From NCBI GenBank assembly GCA_000953695.1, contig LN554846.1:2294001-2358000 (forward strand): 64,000 nt of DNA, in the 5' to 3' direction. The notes beneath the pieces were generated by a model. It did not search any database, had not been told where the DNA came from, and worked only from the letters and a program-made list of their open reading frames with translations. The translations under genes were made by a program, and so were the position numbers. How positions within the stretch are numbered: position 1 is the first letter of the stretch; each line of letters starts with the position of its first letter. This stretch comes from Aliivibrio wodanis. GTDB lineage: Bacteria; Pseudomonadota; Gammaproteobacteria; Enterobacterales; Vibrionaceae. Below are positions 54,835-64,000 of this stretch, one piece after another.

Positions 54835-57282
54835 ATGGCCCTGACATTTTTAGCGACATTCATTGCACTTGCTGCATTAAGTTATCATAGACAATCCCTG
54901 CGAACCGCAACACTGGTCACCGCAGGTATTTTAGCGGTTAGTTCAGGGCTAGGTTATGCAGGCCTAATTACTTGGGGTGTCTTCTTAGTCATTGCTGTGC
55001 CATTGAATATCCCTTCAATTCGACAATCTATTTTCAGTAATAAAGCACTCGCTATGTTTAAAGGCGTGATGCCTGAAATGTCGCAAACTGAAAAAGACGC
55101 GATTGAAGCCGGCACTGTATGGTGGGAAGCGGAGTTATTTAAAGGAAATCCAGATTGGAAATTTCTACATAACATTCCAAAAAATACGTTATCAGCGGAA
55201 GAACAAGCCTTTATGGATGGTCCAGTCGCTGAAGTGTGTCGCATGGTAAATGACTATGAAGTGACACATGAACTTGCCGATTTACCACCAGAAGTATGGC
55301 AATATTTAAAAGACCATAAATTCTTCGCCATGATCATTAAGAAAAAATACGGCGGTTTAGAGTTTTCAGCGTATGCACAATCTTCTGTTCTACAAAAACT
55401 AACTAGTGTATCAGGTGTTCTTTCTATTACCGTTGGGGTTCCTAACTCATTGGGCCCAGGCGAACTTCTTCAACACTACGGTACTGAAGAACAAAAAAAT
55501 CACTACTTACCTCGTCTAGCTGAAGGTAAAGAGATCCCATGTTTTGCATTAACAAGCCCAGAAGCCGGTTCAGATGCAGGATCAATTCCTGACTTTGGTA
55601 TCGTAACTAAAGGGATGTGGCAAGGCGAAGAAGTGATTGGTATGCGCCTTACATGGAATAAGCGTTACATTACCTTAGCGCCTGTTGCTACCGTTTTAGG
55701 CTTAGCGTTTAAATTACAAGATCCTGATGGTTTATTAGGTGATAAGAAAAACCTAGGCATTACTTGTGCTCTTATCCCTACCGATTTAGAAGGCGTTAAA
55801 ATTGGCCGTCGTCATTTCCCATTAAATGTGCCATTCCAAAATGGTCCAACACAAGGTGACGATCTTTTTGTACCGTTAGATTACATCATTGGTGGGCAAG
55901 AAATGGCGGGACACGGCTGGCGTATGTTGGTTGAATGTCTGTCTGTTGGTCGTGGTATCACTCTACCATCAAATGCAACTGGTGGTGCTAAAATGGCCGC
56001 GCTTGCAACAGGTGCTTATGCTCGAATTCGTCGTCAGTTCAAACTTCCAATTGGTAAAATGGAAGGGATTGAAGAGCCATTAGCACGTATGGCAGGTAAT
56101 GCTTACATGATGGATGCAGCAAGTGCACTTACTGTTGCAGGTATCGTTCAAGGTGAAAAACCATCAGTTATCTCTGCTATCGTGAAATACCACTGTACTC
56201 ACCGAGCACAACGCATTGCTATTGATGGCATGGATATCGCTGGTGGTAAAGGCATCTGCTTAGGTAGCTCAAACTTCTTAGCACGTAGTTACCAAGGATC
56301 ACCGATTGCGATTACCGTGGAAGGGGCAAACATACTGACTCGTTCAATGATCATTTATGGTCAAGGGGCTATCCGTTGTCATCCTTATGTTCTTGAAGAG
56401 ATGGATGCGGCTTATTTAGAAGATAAACAAGCGTCTCTTGAGAAATTTGATGCCGCCGTCTTTGGTCACATTGGCTTTGGTATCAGTAACTTTGTACGCT
56501 CACTATGGTTTGGTTTAACCGATGGCCGTGGTTCTAAAACGCCATTCAGTGATGAAACAAAACGTTATTACCAACAAGTAAACCGCTACAGTACCAACCT
56601 TGCATTGTTATCTGATATTTCAATGGCAGTTCTAGGTGGTAGCTTAAAACGCCGCGAACGTATGTCAGCTCGTCTTGGTGATATTTTAAGTCAACTTTAC
56701 TTAACTACATCGGTTCTAAAACGTTTTGATGATGAAGGTCGCCAGAAAGATGATTTAGCCTTAGTGCATTGGAGTGTTCAAGATTCACTACATCAAGCAG
56801 AGCAAGCGATTGATGGGTTACTAGCAAACTTCCCAAATCGATTTGTTGCAGGTGCTATGCGCTTTATCCTATTACCAACAGGTCTTCGTCGCCAACGCCC
56901 AAGTGATAAGCTAGACCATAAACTGGCTCGTATTCTTCAAGAGCCATCAGGTGCACGTAGTCGAATTGGTCGTGGATTATTCTTAGAAGCAAGTCGATTT
57001 AATCCAGTAGGAAAAATGGAAGAAGCCTTGATTGATATCTTAACTGCTGAGCCAATTTATGACCGAGTATGTAAAGAGTCAAAACAACGCTTACCTTTCA
57101 TGCAATTAGATCGTGTTGCTAAAATCGGATTAGAGTTAAACATCATTTCTGATAAAGAAGCTCTATTACTTCGTAAAGCTGAGAAGAGTCGTTTAGCAAC
57201 CATTAGCGTTGAAGATTTTGATCCAAGTGAACTAATTGTAAAACCACAAGTTAGTCATTTTGAACACAGTAAAATAGCGTAA
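54835..57282 (+). CDS. fadE: Acyl-CoA dehydrogenase FadE
   Basis: FadE performs the first oxidation of fatty acid beta-oxidation with FAD. The 815-residue protein is of the long gammaproteobacterial type: two hydrophobic segments at the N-terminus (about 1-60) that likely anchor it to the membrane, the acyl-CoA dehydrogenase core with [20 protein letters not shown] (about 238-257) and [20 protein letters not shown] (about 268-287), and the long C-terminal extension. AAGGAG precedes the start. The FadR box upstream explains its likely control by fatty acids. Confidence 0.96.
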   Translation: MALTFLATFIALAALSYHRQSLRTATLVTAGILAVSSGLGYAGLITWGVFLVIAVPLNIPSIRQSIFSNKALAMFKGVMPEMSQTEKDAIEAGTVWWEAELFKGNPDWKFLHNIPKNTLSAEEQAFMDGPVAEVCRMVNDYEVTHELADLPPEVWQYLKDHKFFAMIIKKKYGGLEFSAYAQSSVLQKLTSVSGVLSITVGVPNSLGPGELLQHYGTEEQKNHYLPRLAEGKEIPCFALTSPEAGSDAGSIPDFGIVTKGMWQGEEVIGMRLTWNKRYITLAPVATVLGLAFKLQDPDGLLGDKKNLGITCALIPTDLEGVKIGRRHFPLNVPFQNGPTQGDDLFVPLDYIIGGQEMAGHGWRMLVECLSVGRGITLPSNATGGAKMAALATGAYARIRRQFKLPIGKMEGIEEPLARMAGNAYMMDAASALTVAGIVQGEKPSVISAIVKYHCTHRAQRIAIDGMDIAGGKGICLGSSNFLARSYQGSPIAITVEGANILTRSMIIYGQGAIRCHPYVLEEMDAAYLEDKQASLEKFDAAVFGHIGFGISNFVRSLWFGLTDGRGSKTPFSDETKRYYQQVNRYSTNLALLSDISMAVLGGSLKRRERMSARLGDILSQLYLTTSVLKRFDDEGRQKDDLALVHWSVQDSLHQAEQAIDGLLANFPNRFVAGAMRFILLPTGLRRQRPSDKLDHKLARILQEPSGARSRIGRGLFLEASRFNPVGKMEEALIDILTAEPIYDRVCKESKQRLPFMQLDRVAKIGLELNIISDKEALLLRKAEKSRLATISVEDFDPSELIVKPQVSHFEHSKIA

Positions 57283-57295
57283 TAATCTAAAAACT

Positions 57296-57330
57296 AAAAA
57301 GCCCATAATCAGATTGATTATGGGCTTTTT
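57296..57330. terminator. Terminator after fadE
   Basis: AAAAAGCCCATAATCA (57296-57311) pairs perfectly over 16 bp with TGATTATGGGCTTTTT (57315-57330), followed by more T. It also ends the small convergent ORF, whose stop codon is at 57331. Confidence 0.9.
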
Positions 57331-57504
57331 TTACTTCTTTACGTTAAACATCAAGTTTAAATATATTTGCTCATCTATTGAGAGATATTGATTACTTTCA
57401 TTGCCTGCATCAACATAATTAGCCAAATCCCTTTTCGTTAAGCACTTATCTATTTCCATGATGAAATCGAATGCTTTATTTAATTTGGTTTTATACTTAT
57501 TCAT
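57331..57504 (-). CDS. Small hypothetical protein, 57 residues
   Basis: An ORF of 57 residues from MNKYKTKLNKAFDFIMEIDK to LNLMFNVKK, basic at the start and helical by composition. A purine-rich AGGGTGATGG lies upstream. Its stop is directly next to a strong terminator, which supports a real gene. The middle (CLTKRDL, then YLSIDEQIY) faintly recalls Hha-type nucleoid modulators, but the match is too weak to name it. It lies alone between fadE and the TIGR03503 gene. Confidence 0.5.
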   Translation of the reverse strand: MNKYKTKLNKAFDFIMEIDKCLTKRDLANYVDAGNESNQYLSIDEQIYLNLMFNVKK

Positions 57505-57654
57505 TTAACCATCACCCTAACCAGAAAAGAGGCAATATTATAAAATCATAAAGCGTGATGTCAATCACAAAAAATAAAGCAAACATTTTTATGTTACCAC
57601 TTAAGAGCTATTAAACTTTGTTAGTGATTATGAACACTTATATCAAAATTATAA

Positions 57655-58917
57655 TTATACTTTAGGCGGTGGAGGCATAGATAATTTTTCAGACTTAGGC
57701 GCTGCAGCCCTTCTCTCTTTTATTGATTTTATCTTTTTCCAACCAAATATACCTGCAAAAATCAAAATAATAATAAGTAAGTTACCGACTCCAATATAAA
57801 TCCAGAACCACTTTCTTGCTTCTGCACGTTCTTCTTCTAATTTTTTCAGCTCTTCAATTTTACGTTGTTTAGCTTCTTCTTTTAATCGTGCTTCATAGGC
57901 TGCTTTTAAATCAATTGGCTCTGTAACACCATAACTATGTTGCCCAAGATTAAACTGTAACGGGCGATCTGTTGCTAAATCAGTCGCATAAACCAAGCCA
58001 GACCACGTATTTTTCCCAGAGATATAATCATTCGGCAAATCAAAGTACAGTTTACTTTCATCTTTCTCTGATTGCGCCTGAGTTACAGTAGTCACATTAT
58101 TAGGATCAATTTGCTCGATATGAGCCGCAAGTGACCCTGCTCGAATAACACCACCTTCAGTATCAATACTCATTGAGTGAGATCGACTCTCGTTACGCGC
58201 CTGAGTAAAACTTGCTCGTATCGGGGTGGGGTAAACTAAAACATCTTGTTCAACCGTTCTTAAAAATACGCCATTACGAGATTGTATTCGGACCCAATAC
58301 TTTCCCGGTTTAATATTAATTGGCAGATTAACAGTAAATATTCCATCAGCTGCAACTTCATCAAGATCCTGGCCATCATCTTCAAAAGTCCCTAGAACCT
58401 CGGCTAATGGTCGAGCTTCTTTTACCAAGTCTTTTTCATTCGCAAGATACGGTGTAAAAGTAACATTAAGTTTGATTCGATTTAAAAAATCACGCAATAC
58501 CAGAGGCTTTCCCTCTTTTAATAAGCGAGCCGTAAACTTTAAACTTTCAGACTGATAGAGTTTTTTTGGCAATGAGTCTACATTTAGCGTCAGATTCGAT
58601 AAAATTTTCACTTTATTTTCAGGTGTGATCTTCCCTATTGCTTGCCAAGGTCCTGGCATGGGATTCTCAATCGAAATAATATCCATACCACTCTCTTCAT
58701 ACCATGCCACATGATCTGGGTGATCCCATGCATAATATTTTGTACCATCAGGACGAACCAAAGTAACAGCCTGAGAAGGTGATTCTCGGTACACTAAAAA
58801 AGAAACTTGTTTTATCGTAGGATCGACTCGAAAACGGTTATCCAACCACGACATTTCTGAACTTTTCGCCCAAGAAATCATCGGGACAAACAGTGCAATT
58901 ATCAATAACCGCCACAT
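57655..58917 (-). CDS. TIGR03503-family secreted/membrane protein
   Basis: A 420-residue protein of the TIGR03503 type, function unknown. It has a signal peptide (about 1-17, ISWAKSSEM), a large periplasmic part with Ig-like beta features (VAADGIFTVNLPINIKPGKY, about 206-225), a Glu/Lys-rich helix (about 343-367), one membrane segment (about 372-390, WFWIYIGVGNLLIIILIFAG) and a Pro-rich cytoplasmic tail. It follows dnaQ by 11 bases and is likely cotranscribed; this pairing is common in vibrios. Confidence 0.82.
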   Translation of the reverse strand: MWRLLIIALFVPMISWAKSSEMSWLDNRFRVDPTIKQVSFLVYRESPSQAVTLVRPDGTKYYAWDHPDHVAWYEESGMDIISIENPMPGPWQAIGKITPENKVKILSNLTLNVDSLPKKLYQSESLKFTARLLKEGKPLVLRDFLNRIKLNVTFTPYLANEKDLVKEARPLAEVLGTFEDDGQDLDEVAADGIFTVNLPINIKPGKYWVRIQSRNGVFLRTVEQDVLVYPTPIRASFTQARNESRSHSMSIDTEGGVIRAGSLAAHIEQIDPNNVTTVTQAQSEKDESKLYFDLPNDYISGKNTWSGLVYATDLATDRPLQFNLGQHSYGVTEPIDLKAAYEARLKEEAKQRKIEELKKLEEERAEARKWFWIYIGVGNLLIIILIFAGIFGWKKIKSIKERRAAAPKSEKLSMPPPPKV

Positions 58918-58928
58918 ATTAAAAACTC

Positions 58929-59657
58929 CTAATTACGCCATAAACAGGCATCGCCAACTATATCCAAACGCTTTTCATGCGCTTCTAATTCATCGGCCGT
59001 TGCACGTAAAACCTTTAATCCTTTTCTTTCTAAATTCAATCTTTTAATGCTTTCTTCTGACAAATCGGACTGATTTCCAGCAGAAAAACTTAAACTAGTT
59101 TGCCCACCTGTCATTAATAGATATACGTCAGCTAAGATCTCAGCATCGAGTAAAGCGCCATGAAGCGTACGATGTGAGTTATCGATACCATAACGTTCAC
59201 ACAAAATATCCAGGTTATTACGCTTACCTGGGAATATCTTTTTCGCCATTGCCAAAGTATCGGTAATTTTACAATACTGCTCTGTCGTACCGATAAGTTT
59301 GTTTAACTTACTGAACTCATAATCCATAAAGCCGACATCAAAGGGGGCATTATGAGCGACCAACTCTGCACCTTTAATGAATTCTAAAAATTCATCATGA
59401 ATGTCTTTATATTCAGGTTTATCATACAAAAACTCATCAGTAATACCATGAACATCAATCGCTTCAAGATCAATAAGTCGATCAGGCTTGATATAAACAT
59501 GAAAGTGATTGCCGGTTAATTTTCGATTTATGATCTCAACGGCACCGATTTCAACAATACGATGACCTTCATAAACAGGGCCTCCAGAAAAGTTCATACC
59601 GGTGGTTTCTGTATCGAGTACAATAATTCGATTCGGGGAATTGTCGCTAGTATTCAT
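58929..59657 (-). CDS. dnaQ: DNA polymerase III epsilon subunit (proofreading exonuclease)
   Basis: DnaQ is the 3'-5' exonuclease of the replicative polymerase. The 242-residue protein has exo I in VLDTETTGMNF (about 14-24), exo II in ELVAHNAPFDVGFMDYEF (about 95-112), and exo III epsilon-type HRTLHGALLDAEILADVYLL (about 158-177; His and Asp). A flexible tail that binds the polymerase subunit follows. It is divergent from rnhA with about 50 bases between starts, the same arrangement as in E. coli. Confidence 0.96.
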   Translation of the reverse strand: MNTSDNSPNRIIVLDTETTGMNFSGGPVYEGHRIVEIGAVEIINRKLTGNHFHVYIKPDRLIDLEAIDVHGITDEFLYDKPEYKDIHDEFLEFIKGAELVAHNAPFDVGFMDYEFSKLNKLIGTTEQYCKITDTLAMAKKIFPGKRNNLDILCERYGIDNSHRTLHGALLDAEILADVYLLMTGGQTSLSFSAGNQSDLSEESIKRLNLERKGLKVLRATADELEAHEKRLDIVGDACLWRN

Positions 59658-59709
59658 AGGCTCATTTGTGTCAGACTATTTCTAAATTCTTCTAATGATA
59701 ACAGAGATA

Positions 59710-60168
59710 ATGAAGCAGGTTGAAATTTTCACAGATGGTTCTTGTTTAGGTAATCCAGGTCCTGGTGGTTACGGTATTGTGATGCGCTATAAAGGCACAG
59801 AAAAAACCTTTGCCGAAGGGTTTAATCAAACCACCAATAATCGCATGGAAATGTTAGCGGCCGTAATTGCTCTACGTAATTTAAAAGAGCCATGCTCTGT
59901 AATATTAACGACAGACAGCCAATACGTTCGTCAAGGGATCACCCAATGGATCCATGGGTGGAAAAAGCGTGGTTGGATAAAAGCGGATAAGAAGCCGGTG
60001 GTTAATGCCGATCTTTGGAAAAAATTAGATACTGAAGCAGAACGCCACAAGATTGATTGGCGCTGGGTTAAAGGCCACGCTGGGCATCGTGAAAATGAAA
60101 TGTGTGATGAATTAGCAAGAACCGCAGCCGAGAACCCGACTCAAGATGATACGGGTTATCCTGGTTGA
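59710..60168 (+). CDS. rnhA: Ribonuclease HI
   Basis: RNase HI cuts the RNA strand of RNA-DNA hybrids. The 152-residue product has the acidic active site: Asp in [17 protein letters not shown] (about 5-21), Glu in [13 protein letters not shown] (about 46), Asp in [12 protein letters not shown] (about 68) and the C-terminal Asp in [12 protein letters not shown]. Start 59710 is chosen by family alignment; an ATG five codons upstream is also possible. Its 3' end overlaps the convergent yafS gene by 13 bases. Confidence 0.95.
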   Translation: MKQVEIFTDGSCLGNPGPGGYGIVMRYKGTEKTFAEGFNQTTNNRMEMLAAVIALRNLKEPCSVILTTDSQYVRQGITQWIHGWKKRGWIKADKKPVVNADLWKKLDTEAERHKIDWRWVKGHAGHRENEMCDELARTAAENPTQDDTGYPG

Positions 60169-60908
60169 TCTGATTTAATTTTACCCTGACGCGTTTGAGC
60201 CACTGAAATAGGAGCCAATTTTGGCTTCTTTTTCCATGCTGACTTTATTGGTCGTAGTGGATAAGTACGTTTTCTCGCTACGATAAAATAAATACCACTA
60301 ATAGGTTTAACTGAATCTCCTCCTAAATTCTCAAACCATGTCCATATTGTGCGATAACGAGTTAAAGGCGCTAAAGCAAAGCAGTCACTATAAACCACTT
60401 CAAAATTTAAGACACTGAGCCAATCTTTGATACGATGTGGAGTAAACATTCGCCCACTCCATGGTAAATTGTTCTTTCGCCATGGGAACAAGCTAGCAAG
60501 CCCTATTGCACTCATTGGATTAAACCCTGTCAAAATCATATAACCATCATTGATTAAAACACGATCAACTTCTCTCAATAATTGATGAGGGTCTGATGAG
60601 TAATCAAGTTGATGTGCAAGCACACATGCATCAATACTTTTTTCTAAAAAAGGCAATTGAGGTAATTCAGAAGTAATATTTCTCAACGAATTTTTGTTAT
60701 CTAGGTTAACTTGGTGTTTAATGTTACAAAAGCGGCTATCAAGCTCAGCACTCAATCCACCAATTTTTAGCATATGGTAACCAAACAGTTTAGGACACCA
60801 CTCATCTAGACGTGATTGAATCAGCTCACCTATCCACTCACCGTGAGGGATCCCTGACCATGAATGCGGTTTTTCTATTTTTTTATCAAGCAGTGCTGGC
60901 TTAATCAA
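60156..60908 (-). CDS. yafS: SAM-dependent methyltransferase (YafS-like)
   Basis: A 250-residue class I methyltransferase fold protein without a known substrate. The SAM-binding glycine motif is degenerate ([16 protein letters not shown], about 46-61), while the later motifs [20 protein letters not shown] (about 94-113) and [17 protein letters not shown] (about 121-137) fit the Methyltransf_11 family. The basic C-terminus ([10 protein letters not shown]) may bind nucleic acid or lipid. In E. coli yafS lies between gloB and rnhA, as here. Confidence 0.88.
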   Translation of the reverse strand: MIKPALLDKKIEKPHSWSGIPHGEWIGELIQSRLDEWCPKLFGYHMLKIGGLSAELDSRFCNIKHQVNLDNKNSLRNITSELPQLPFLEKSIDACVLAHQLDYSSDPHQLLREVDRVLINDGYMILTGFNPMSAIGLASLFPWRKNNLPWSGRMFTPHRIKDWLSVLNFEVVYSDCFALAPLTRYRTIWTWFENLGGDSVKPISGIYFIVARKRTYPLRPIKSAWKKKPKLAPISVAQTRQGKIKSDQPG

Positions 60909-60955
60909 TATCGATACCTATAACAATTTATGACAAACAATTTGGAGAAAGGTTA

Positions 60956-61714
60956 ATGCTATCAATAAAAAGCATACCTGCATTTAATGATAATTACATT
61001 TGGTTAATTCACAACAATGACAATCATTGTGTTGTTGTTGATCCAGGTGATGCAGCCCCTGTCTTAGCATGTATTAAAGCACATAACTTTATTTTAGATG
61101 CAATCTTAATTACTCACCATCATCATGATCATATTGGTGGAGTCCCTGAATTAGTTCGCCAGTTTCCCTCTATTAATGTCGTTGGCCCTGAAGATGAACC
61201 AATTCCAACATTAACTCACCCAGTTAGCGATGGCGACTTTGTTGAATTATTTGATGAAAGGTTCATGGTCTTAGGTGTTGAAGGGCATACTAAGGGCCAT
61301 ATTGCCTATGTTGGTGATGAGAAACTTTTCTGTGGTGATGCCCTGTTCTCTGCTGGTTGTGGTCGTTTATTTGAAGGAACAGCAGAACAAATGTTCCATT
61401 CATTGCAAAAACTTTCAGCACTACCAGATGAAACAAAAATCTACTGTGCGCATGAATATACGGCATCAAACTTGGCCTTTGCGTTGGCGGTTGAACCAAA
61501 TAATGACTACTTACAGCAATATCGTGAAAAAGTATTACGACTTCGAGCTAATGGGAAATCAACCATTCCATCTACCATGCAACGCGAGAAATTAATCAAC
61601 CCATTTTTAAGAACTAATGAGCCCACAGTGAAACATGCTGTTGCAAGCAAAGTACTCGATAATACAGAAGTCGAGACTTTTGCAGCATTAAGACGATGGA
61701 AGGATGAGTTTTAG
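60956..61714 (+). CDS. gloB: Hydroxyacylglutathione hydrolase (glyoxalase II)
   Basis: GloB hydrolyses S-lactoylglutathione, the second step of methylglyoxal detoxification. The 252-residue metallo-beta-lactamase fold protein has the metal motif [10 protein letters not shown] (about 53-62), further ligands in [14 protein letters not shown] (about 105-118), [18 protein letters not shown] (Asp about 126) and [10 protein letters not shown] (His about 165), and the C-terminal glutathione-binding helix ending [13 protein letters not shown]. It is divergent from yafS. Confidence 0.95.
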   Translation: MLSIKSIPAFNDNYIWLIHNNDNHCVVVDPGDAAPVLACIKAHNFILDAILITHHHHDHIGGVPELVRQFPSINVVGPEDEPIPTLTHPVSDGDFVELFDERFMVLGVEGHTKGHIAYVGDEKLFCGDALFSAGCGRLFEGTAEQMFHSLQKLSALPDETKIYCAHEYTASNLAFALAVEPNNDYLQQYREKVLRLRANGKSTIPSTMQREKLINPFLRTNEPTVKHAVASKVLDNTEVETFAALRRWKDEF

Positions 61715-61831
61715 TTAGGAAACTTGTTTGAAGAGTAGTTGCACAGTATTATTCGTATCCAAATAAAAAAATATAATGCTAATCTCTAAATGAGAACGAG
61801 GTTAGCATAAAAATACTGAAGGCAACGCACA

Positions 61832-63397
61832 ATGAAACTGAAATTCCATTGGATTGGATTAGCGCTCTTAGCAGGCTGCCAAACCGCACCACCCGAAAAA
61901 ATTCAGCCTGATACCAATCAATCAGGAATAACGTCTACGGTAACTACACCTTCAAAAACAGACACTGCACCATCCCAAGTAACTCCCGTTGAACAAGCAA
62001 AATTAACCCCTCAAGAGCAGGAAGATGTTTGGCAACGTATTGCAATGCAATTAGAAATGCCAATCCCTAAGCATAAATCCATCGACTATTATCGTAACTG
62101 GTATATCAAGCATCCAAATCATTTACGTACTGTCGCTAAGCGTGCACAGCCCTTTTTGTATATGATCACCGTCGAGGTTGAAAAACGTAATCTACCCATG
62201 GAATTAGTACTTCTTCCTGTTGTAGAAAGTTCTTTTGACCCATTTGCTTACTCACATGGCAGTGCAGCAGGGTTATGGCAATTTGTTCCAGGAACGGCTG
62301 ATCGTTTTAAATTAGAACGTAATTGGTGGTATGACGGGCGTAGAGATGTACCTGCTGCAACCACCGCAGCATTAGATTACATGGAATATTTTGATAGCCG
62401 CTTTGATGGTAATTGGCAACATTCTATCGCTTCATATAATAGTGGTGCTGGTCGAGTCTCAAGAGCAATTAAAAAGAACAAGAAGCTTGGTAAACCTACT
62501 GATTTTTTCTCATTAGATCTTCCTAAAGAAACCAGTGGCTATGTTCCTAAATTATTAGCATTAGCCGACATTATTAAAAACCATGAAAAATATGGTGTCG
62601 ACCTTCCTTCTATTGCAAACAAACCTGTACTTGAAAAGGTTGACCCAAAACAACAATTAGATCTTGCTATCGCAGCTAAATTTGCAGGTATCACTATCAC
62701 TGAATTACAAGGATATAACCCCGCTTATAATCAATGGGCCACCTCTCCTGACGGACCTTACCACCTGTTATTACCTATTGAAAACGTGGCGAAATTTAAT
62801 GCTAATTTAAAGAAAAATGATAATAAAACCATGAAAGTTGTGCGTTATAAAGTACAACCTGGTGATACGATCAGTCAACTAGCAGTAAAACATAACACCA
62901 CGACCAAGATTATTGAGCAAACCAATGATCTTAATGGTTCAAGTATTCGTGTTGGTAAGTATTTACTAATACCTACAGCTTCTCAAGGTAATACTACCTA
63001 CGCGCTAAGTGCTCCTCAGCGTTTGAAAAAAACACAATCAAAAGCAAAAGGGAAATATAAGCTTAGCCATAACGTACAAGAAGGTGAAAGCCTTTGGAGT
63101 ATTGCTAGTGACAATTCAATTTCATACCGTGATTTAGCAAAATGGAACGGTATGGCACCAAAAGATCCCCTTCGCGTTGGGCAAAATCTAGTCATTTGGA
63201 AGAGTAATTCAGACGGTGCTATTATTCGAACTGTACATTATAAAATCAGAGAAGGTGATAACCTAAGCGCTATCGCACAAAAATTTAGTGTCTCTGTGAC
63301 AGATATAATGAAATGGAATAACATCAAACGCGGCTCTTATATTAAGCCGGGACAAAAATTAAAACTTTACGTTGATGTTACTAAGGTAAACGTATGA
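61832..63397 (+). CDS. mltD: Membrane-bound lytic murein transglycosylase D
   Basis: MltD cleaves peptidoglycan strands with formation of anhydro-muropeptides. The 521-residue lipoprotein has a short signal with lipobox LLAGC (Cys about residue 15), a transglycosylase (SLT) domain with catalytic Glu in VVESSFDPFAYSHGSAAGLW (about 130-149), and three LysM peptidoglycan-binding repeats at about 338-382, 407-450 and 465-512, each with a QPGDTIS-, QEGESLW- or REGDNLS-type core. gloB-mltD are neighbours in E. coli too. It overlaps the next gene by four bases. Confidence 0.95.
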   Translation: MKLKFHWIGLALLAGCQTAPPEKIQPDTNQSGITSTVTTPSKTDTAPSQVTPVEQAKLTPQEQEDVWQRIAMQLEMPIPKHKSIDYYRNWYIKHPNHLRTVAKRAQPFLYMITVEVEKRNLPMELVLLPVVESSFDPFAYSHGSAAGLWQFVPGTADRFKLERNWWYDGRRDVPAATTAALDYMEYFDSRFDGNWQHSIASYNSGAGRVSRAIKKNKKLGKPTDFFSLDLPKETSGYVPKLLALADIIKNHEKYGVDLPSIANKPVLEKVDPKQQLDLAIAAKFAGITITELQGYNPAYNQWATSPDGPYHLLLPIENVAKFNANLKKNDNKTMKVVRYKVQPGDTISQLAVKHNTTTKIIEQTNDLNGSSIRVGKYLLIPTASQGNTTYALSAPQRLKKTQSKAKGKYKLSHNVQEGESLWSIASDNSISYRDLAKWNGMAPKDPLRVGQNLVIWKSNSDGAIIRTVHYKIREGDNLSAIAQKFSVSVTDIMKWNNIKRGSYIKPGQKLKLYVDVTKVNV

Positions 63398-64000
63398 CAC
63401 CCTCTTCAAATCCGTTAATTTTATTGGTCGATATTTTTCGATCACCAGCTGACTGCTTTGCTGCACTATATGAACGTGGTAAATGGGCCTGGCTTCCTTA
63501 TATTTTATTGATCTTCGCTCCATTTATGTTTTGGGGAACCTATTTTGATCTAGTCAATTTTGAATGGGTTACTACTAACTTAACCGCTCAAATAGAAAGT
63601 ATTGGCGGGCAAGTTCAAGGCGAATGGCTAACCAAAGAAATTTTATTAGCCGGTGAAGTAATTAATGATGTGATGGGCCGAACGGCAACTATTTTATTAT
63701 TAGCACTATGGTTTAAGCTTGCAACAAAACAGAGTCAATACCAACACGGTTATTTCAAATGGGTAGCTGGTAGTACTGTCGTGATGTTCCCTGCGTTAAT
63801 TGGCGATATTGCAAGTTATGCTAGCCTGCTACTTAATCACGCTAACATCATGCCTTACGCTGCCGATTTAAACAGCTTAAATGGGTTGATTAAGCTGCCA
63901 ATGACTGACCACTGGTCAGCGTATGCGAGCTCTTTCCCACTGCTTATGCCTTGGTATATCGCTTTAAGTTATGCAGCATTAGGTGCATGGACAGATTTAG
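63394..64000 (+). CDS. YIP1-family membrane protein (3' end outside window)
   Basis: The visible 202 residues begin MTPSSNPLILLVDIFRSPAD, followed by hydrophobic segments at about 30-48, 85-105, 120-140 and 175-200. The layout, with a short N-terminal part and several helices, fits the YIP1 (DUF1282) family of bacterial inner-membrane proteins, whose function is unknown. The start overlaps the mltD stop in an ATGA, showing translational coupling. The frame is still open at the window end. Confidence 0.8.
   Translation, partial: MTPSSNPLILLVDIFRSPADCFAALYERGKWAWLPYILLIFAPFMFWGTYFDLVNFEWVTTNLTAQIESIGGQVQGEWLTKEILLAGEVINDVMGRTATILLLALWFKLATKQSQYQHGYFKWVAGSTVVMFPALIGDIASYASLLLNHANIMPYAADLNSLNGLIKLPMTDHWSAYASSFPLLMPWYIALSYAALGAWTDL

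Overview
The window is an ordinary piece of chromosome from a marine gammaproteobacterium of the Vibrionaceae, most likely Aliivibrio (A. fischeri group). The reasons are the low G+C content, the Vibrio-type flagellar layout (flgF, flgBCDE, cheR/cheV, flgA, flgM, flgN, then flgO/flgP and flgT for the H-ring), the chitoporin-ligA-zipA-cysZ-cysK-ptsHI-crr block, and a napFDABC operon with a small vibrio-type membrane protein at its end. Species is an inference from gene content; no rRNA or tRNA gene is present to test it.

Layout. 1-10.3 kb: flagellar and chemotaxis genes. flgBCDE and flgF each have their own near-perfect sigma-54 promoter, and flgM is preceded by two sigma-28-type promoters. 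flgOP and flgT diverge and encode outer-membrane/H-ring motility proteins. 10.4-18 kb: a TPR-GGDEF diguanylate cyclase, gltX, a DUF2057 protein, a general porin, a DUF2799-like lipoprotein and a chitoporin. 18.5-26.6 kb: ligA, zipA, cysZ, cysK and the PTS core ptsH-ptsI-crr. 26.7-29.1 kb: a yfeX-like peroxidase operon and a DUF2956 protein. 29.2-36.6 kb: periplasmic nitrate respiration (napFDABC plus a 43-aa membrane protein), divergent from the narQ-narP two-component system; FNR-like and NarP-like boxes lie between them. 36.7-37.5 kb: a small winged-HTH protein and an orphan PAAR spike-tip protein, the only distinctly accessory-looking genes. 37.6-47.3 kb: yffB-dapE, an M15 peptidase-like protein, bamC-dapA, gcvR, a frameshifted bcp, perM, a TusA-like protein, bepA, arsC and DUF2069, in an order close to that in enterobacteria. 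47.3-54.5 kb: a MITE-like repeat, DUF2066, uraA, upp, purM, purN, yafJ and gmhA. 54.8-64 kb: fadE behind a FadR box, a small unrecognised ORF, a TIGR03503 protein, dnaQ, rnhA, yafS, gloB, mltD and the start of a YIP1-family membrane protein.

How the genes work together. The window joins flagellar rod/hook export, hook-completion control (FlgM) and H-ring assembly with carbon supply (porin and chitoporin with similar CRP-like sites; EIIA-Glc, which sets cAMP, is encoded 8 kb away) and anaerobic nitrate use. Most transcription units are bounded by clear hairpin terminators, many shared by converging genes.

I did not find a clear undescribed system. The observations most worth checking are the one-base deletion in the A run of bcp, an element shared by the 5' leaders of the porin and chitoporin, the tandem sigma-28 sites before flgM, perfect inverted repeats between flgD/flgE and cysZ/cysK, the orphan PAAR gene, and two very short genes (43 and 57 aa).
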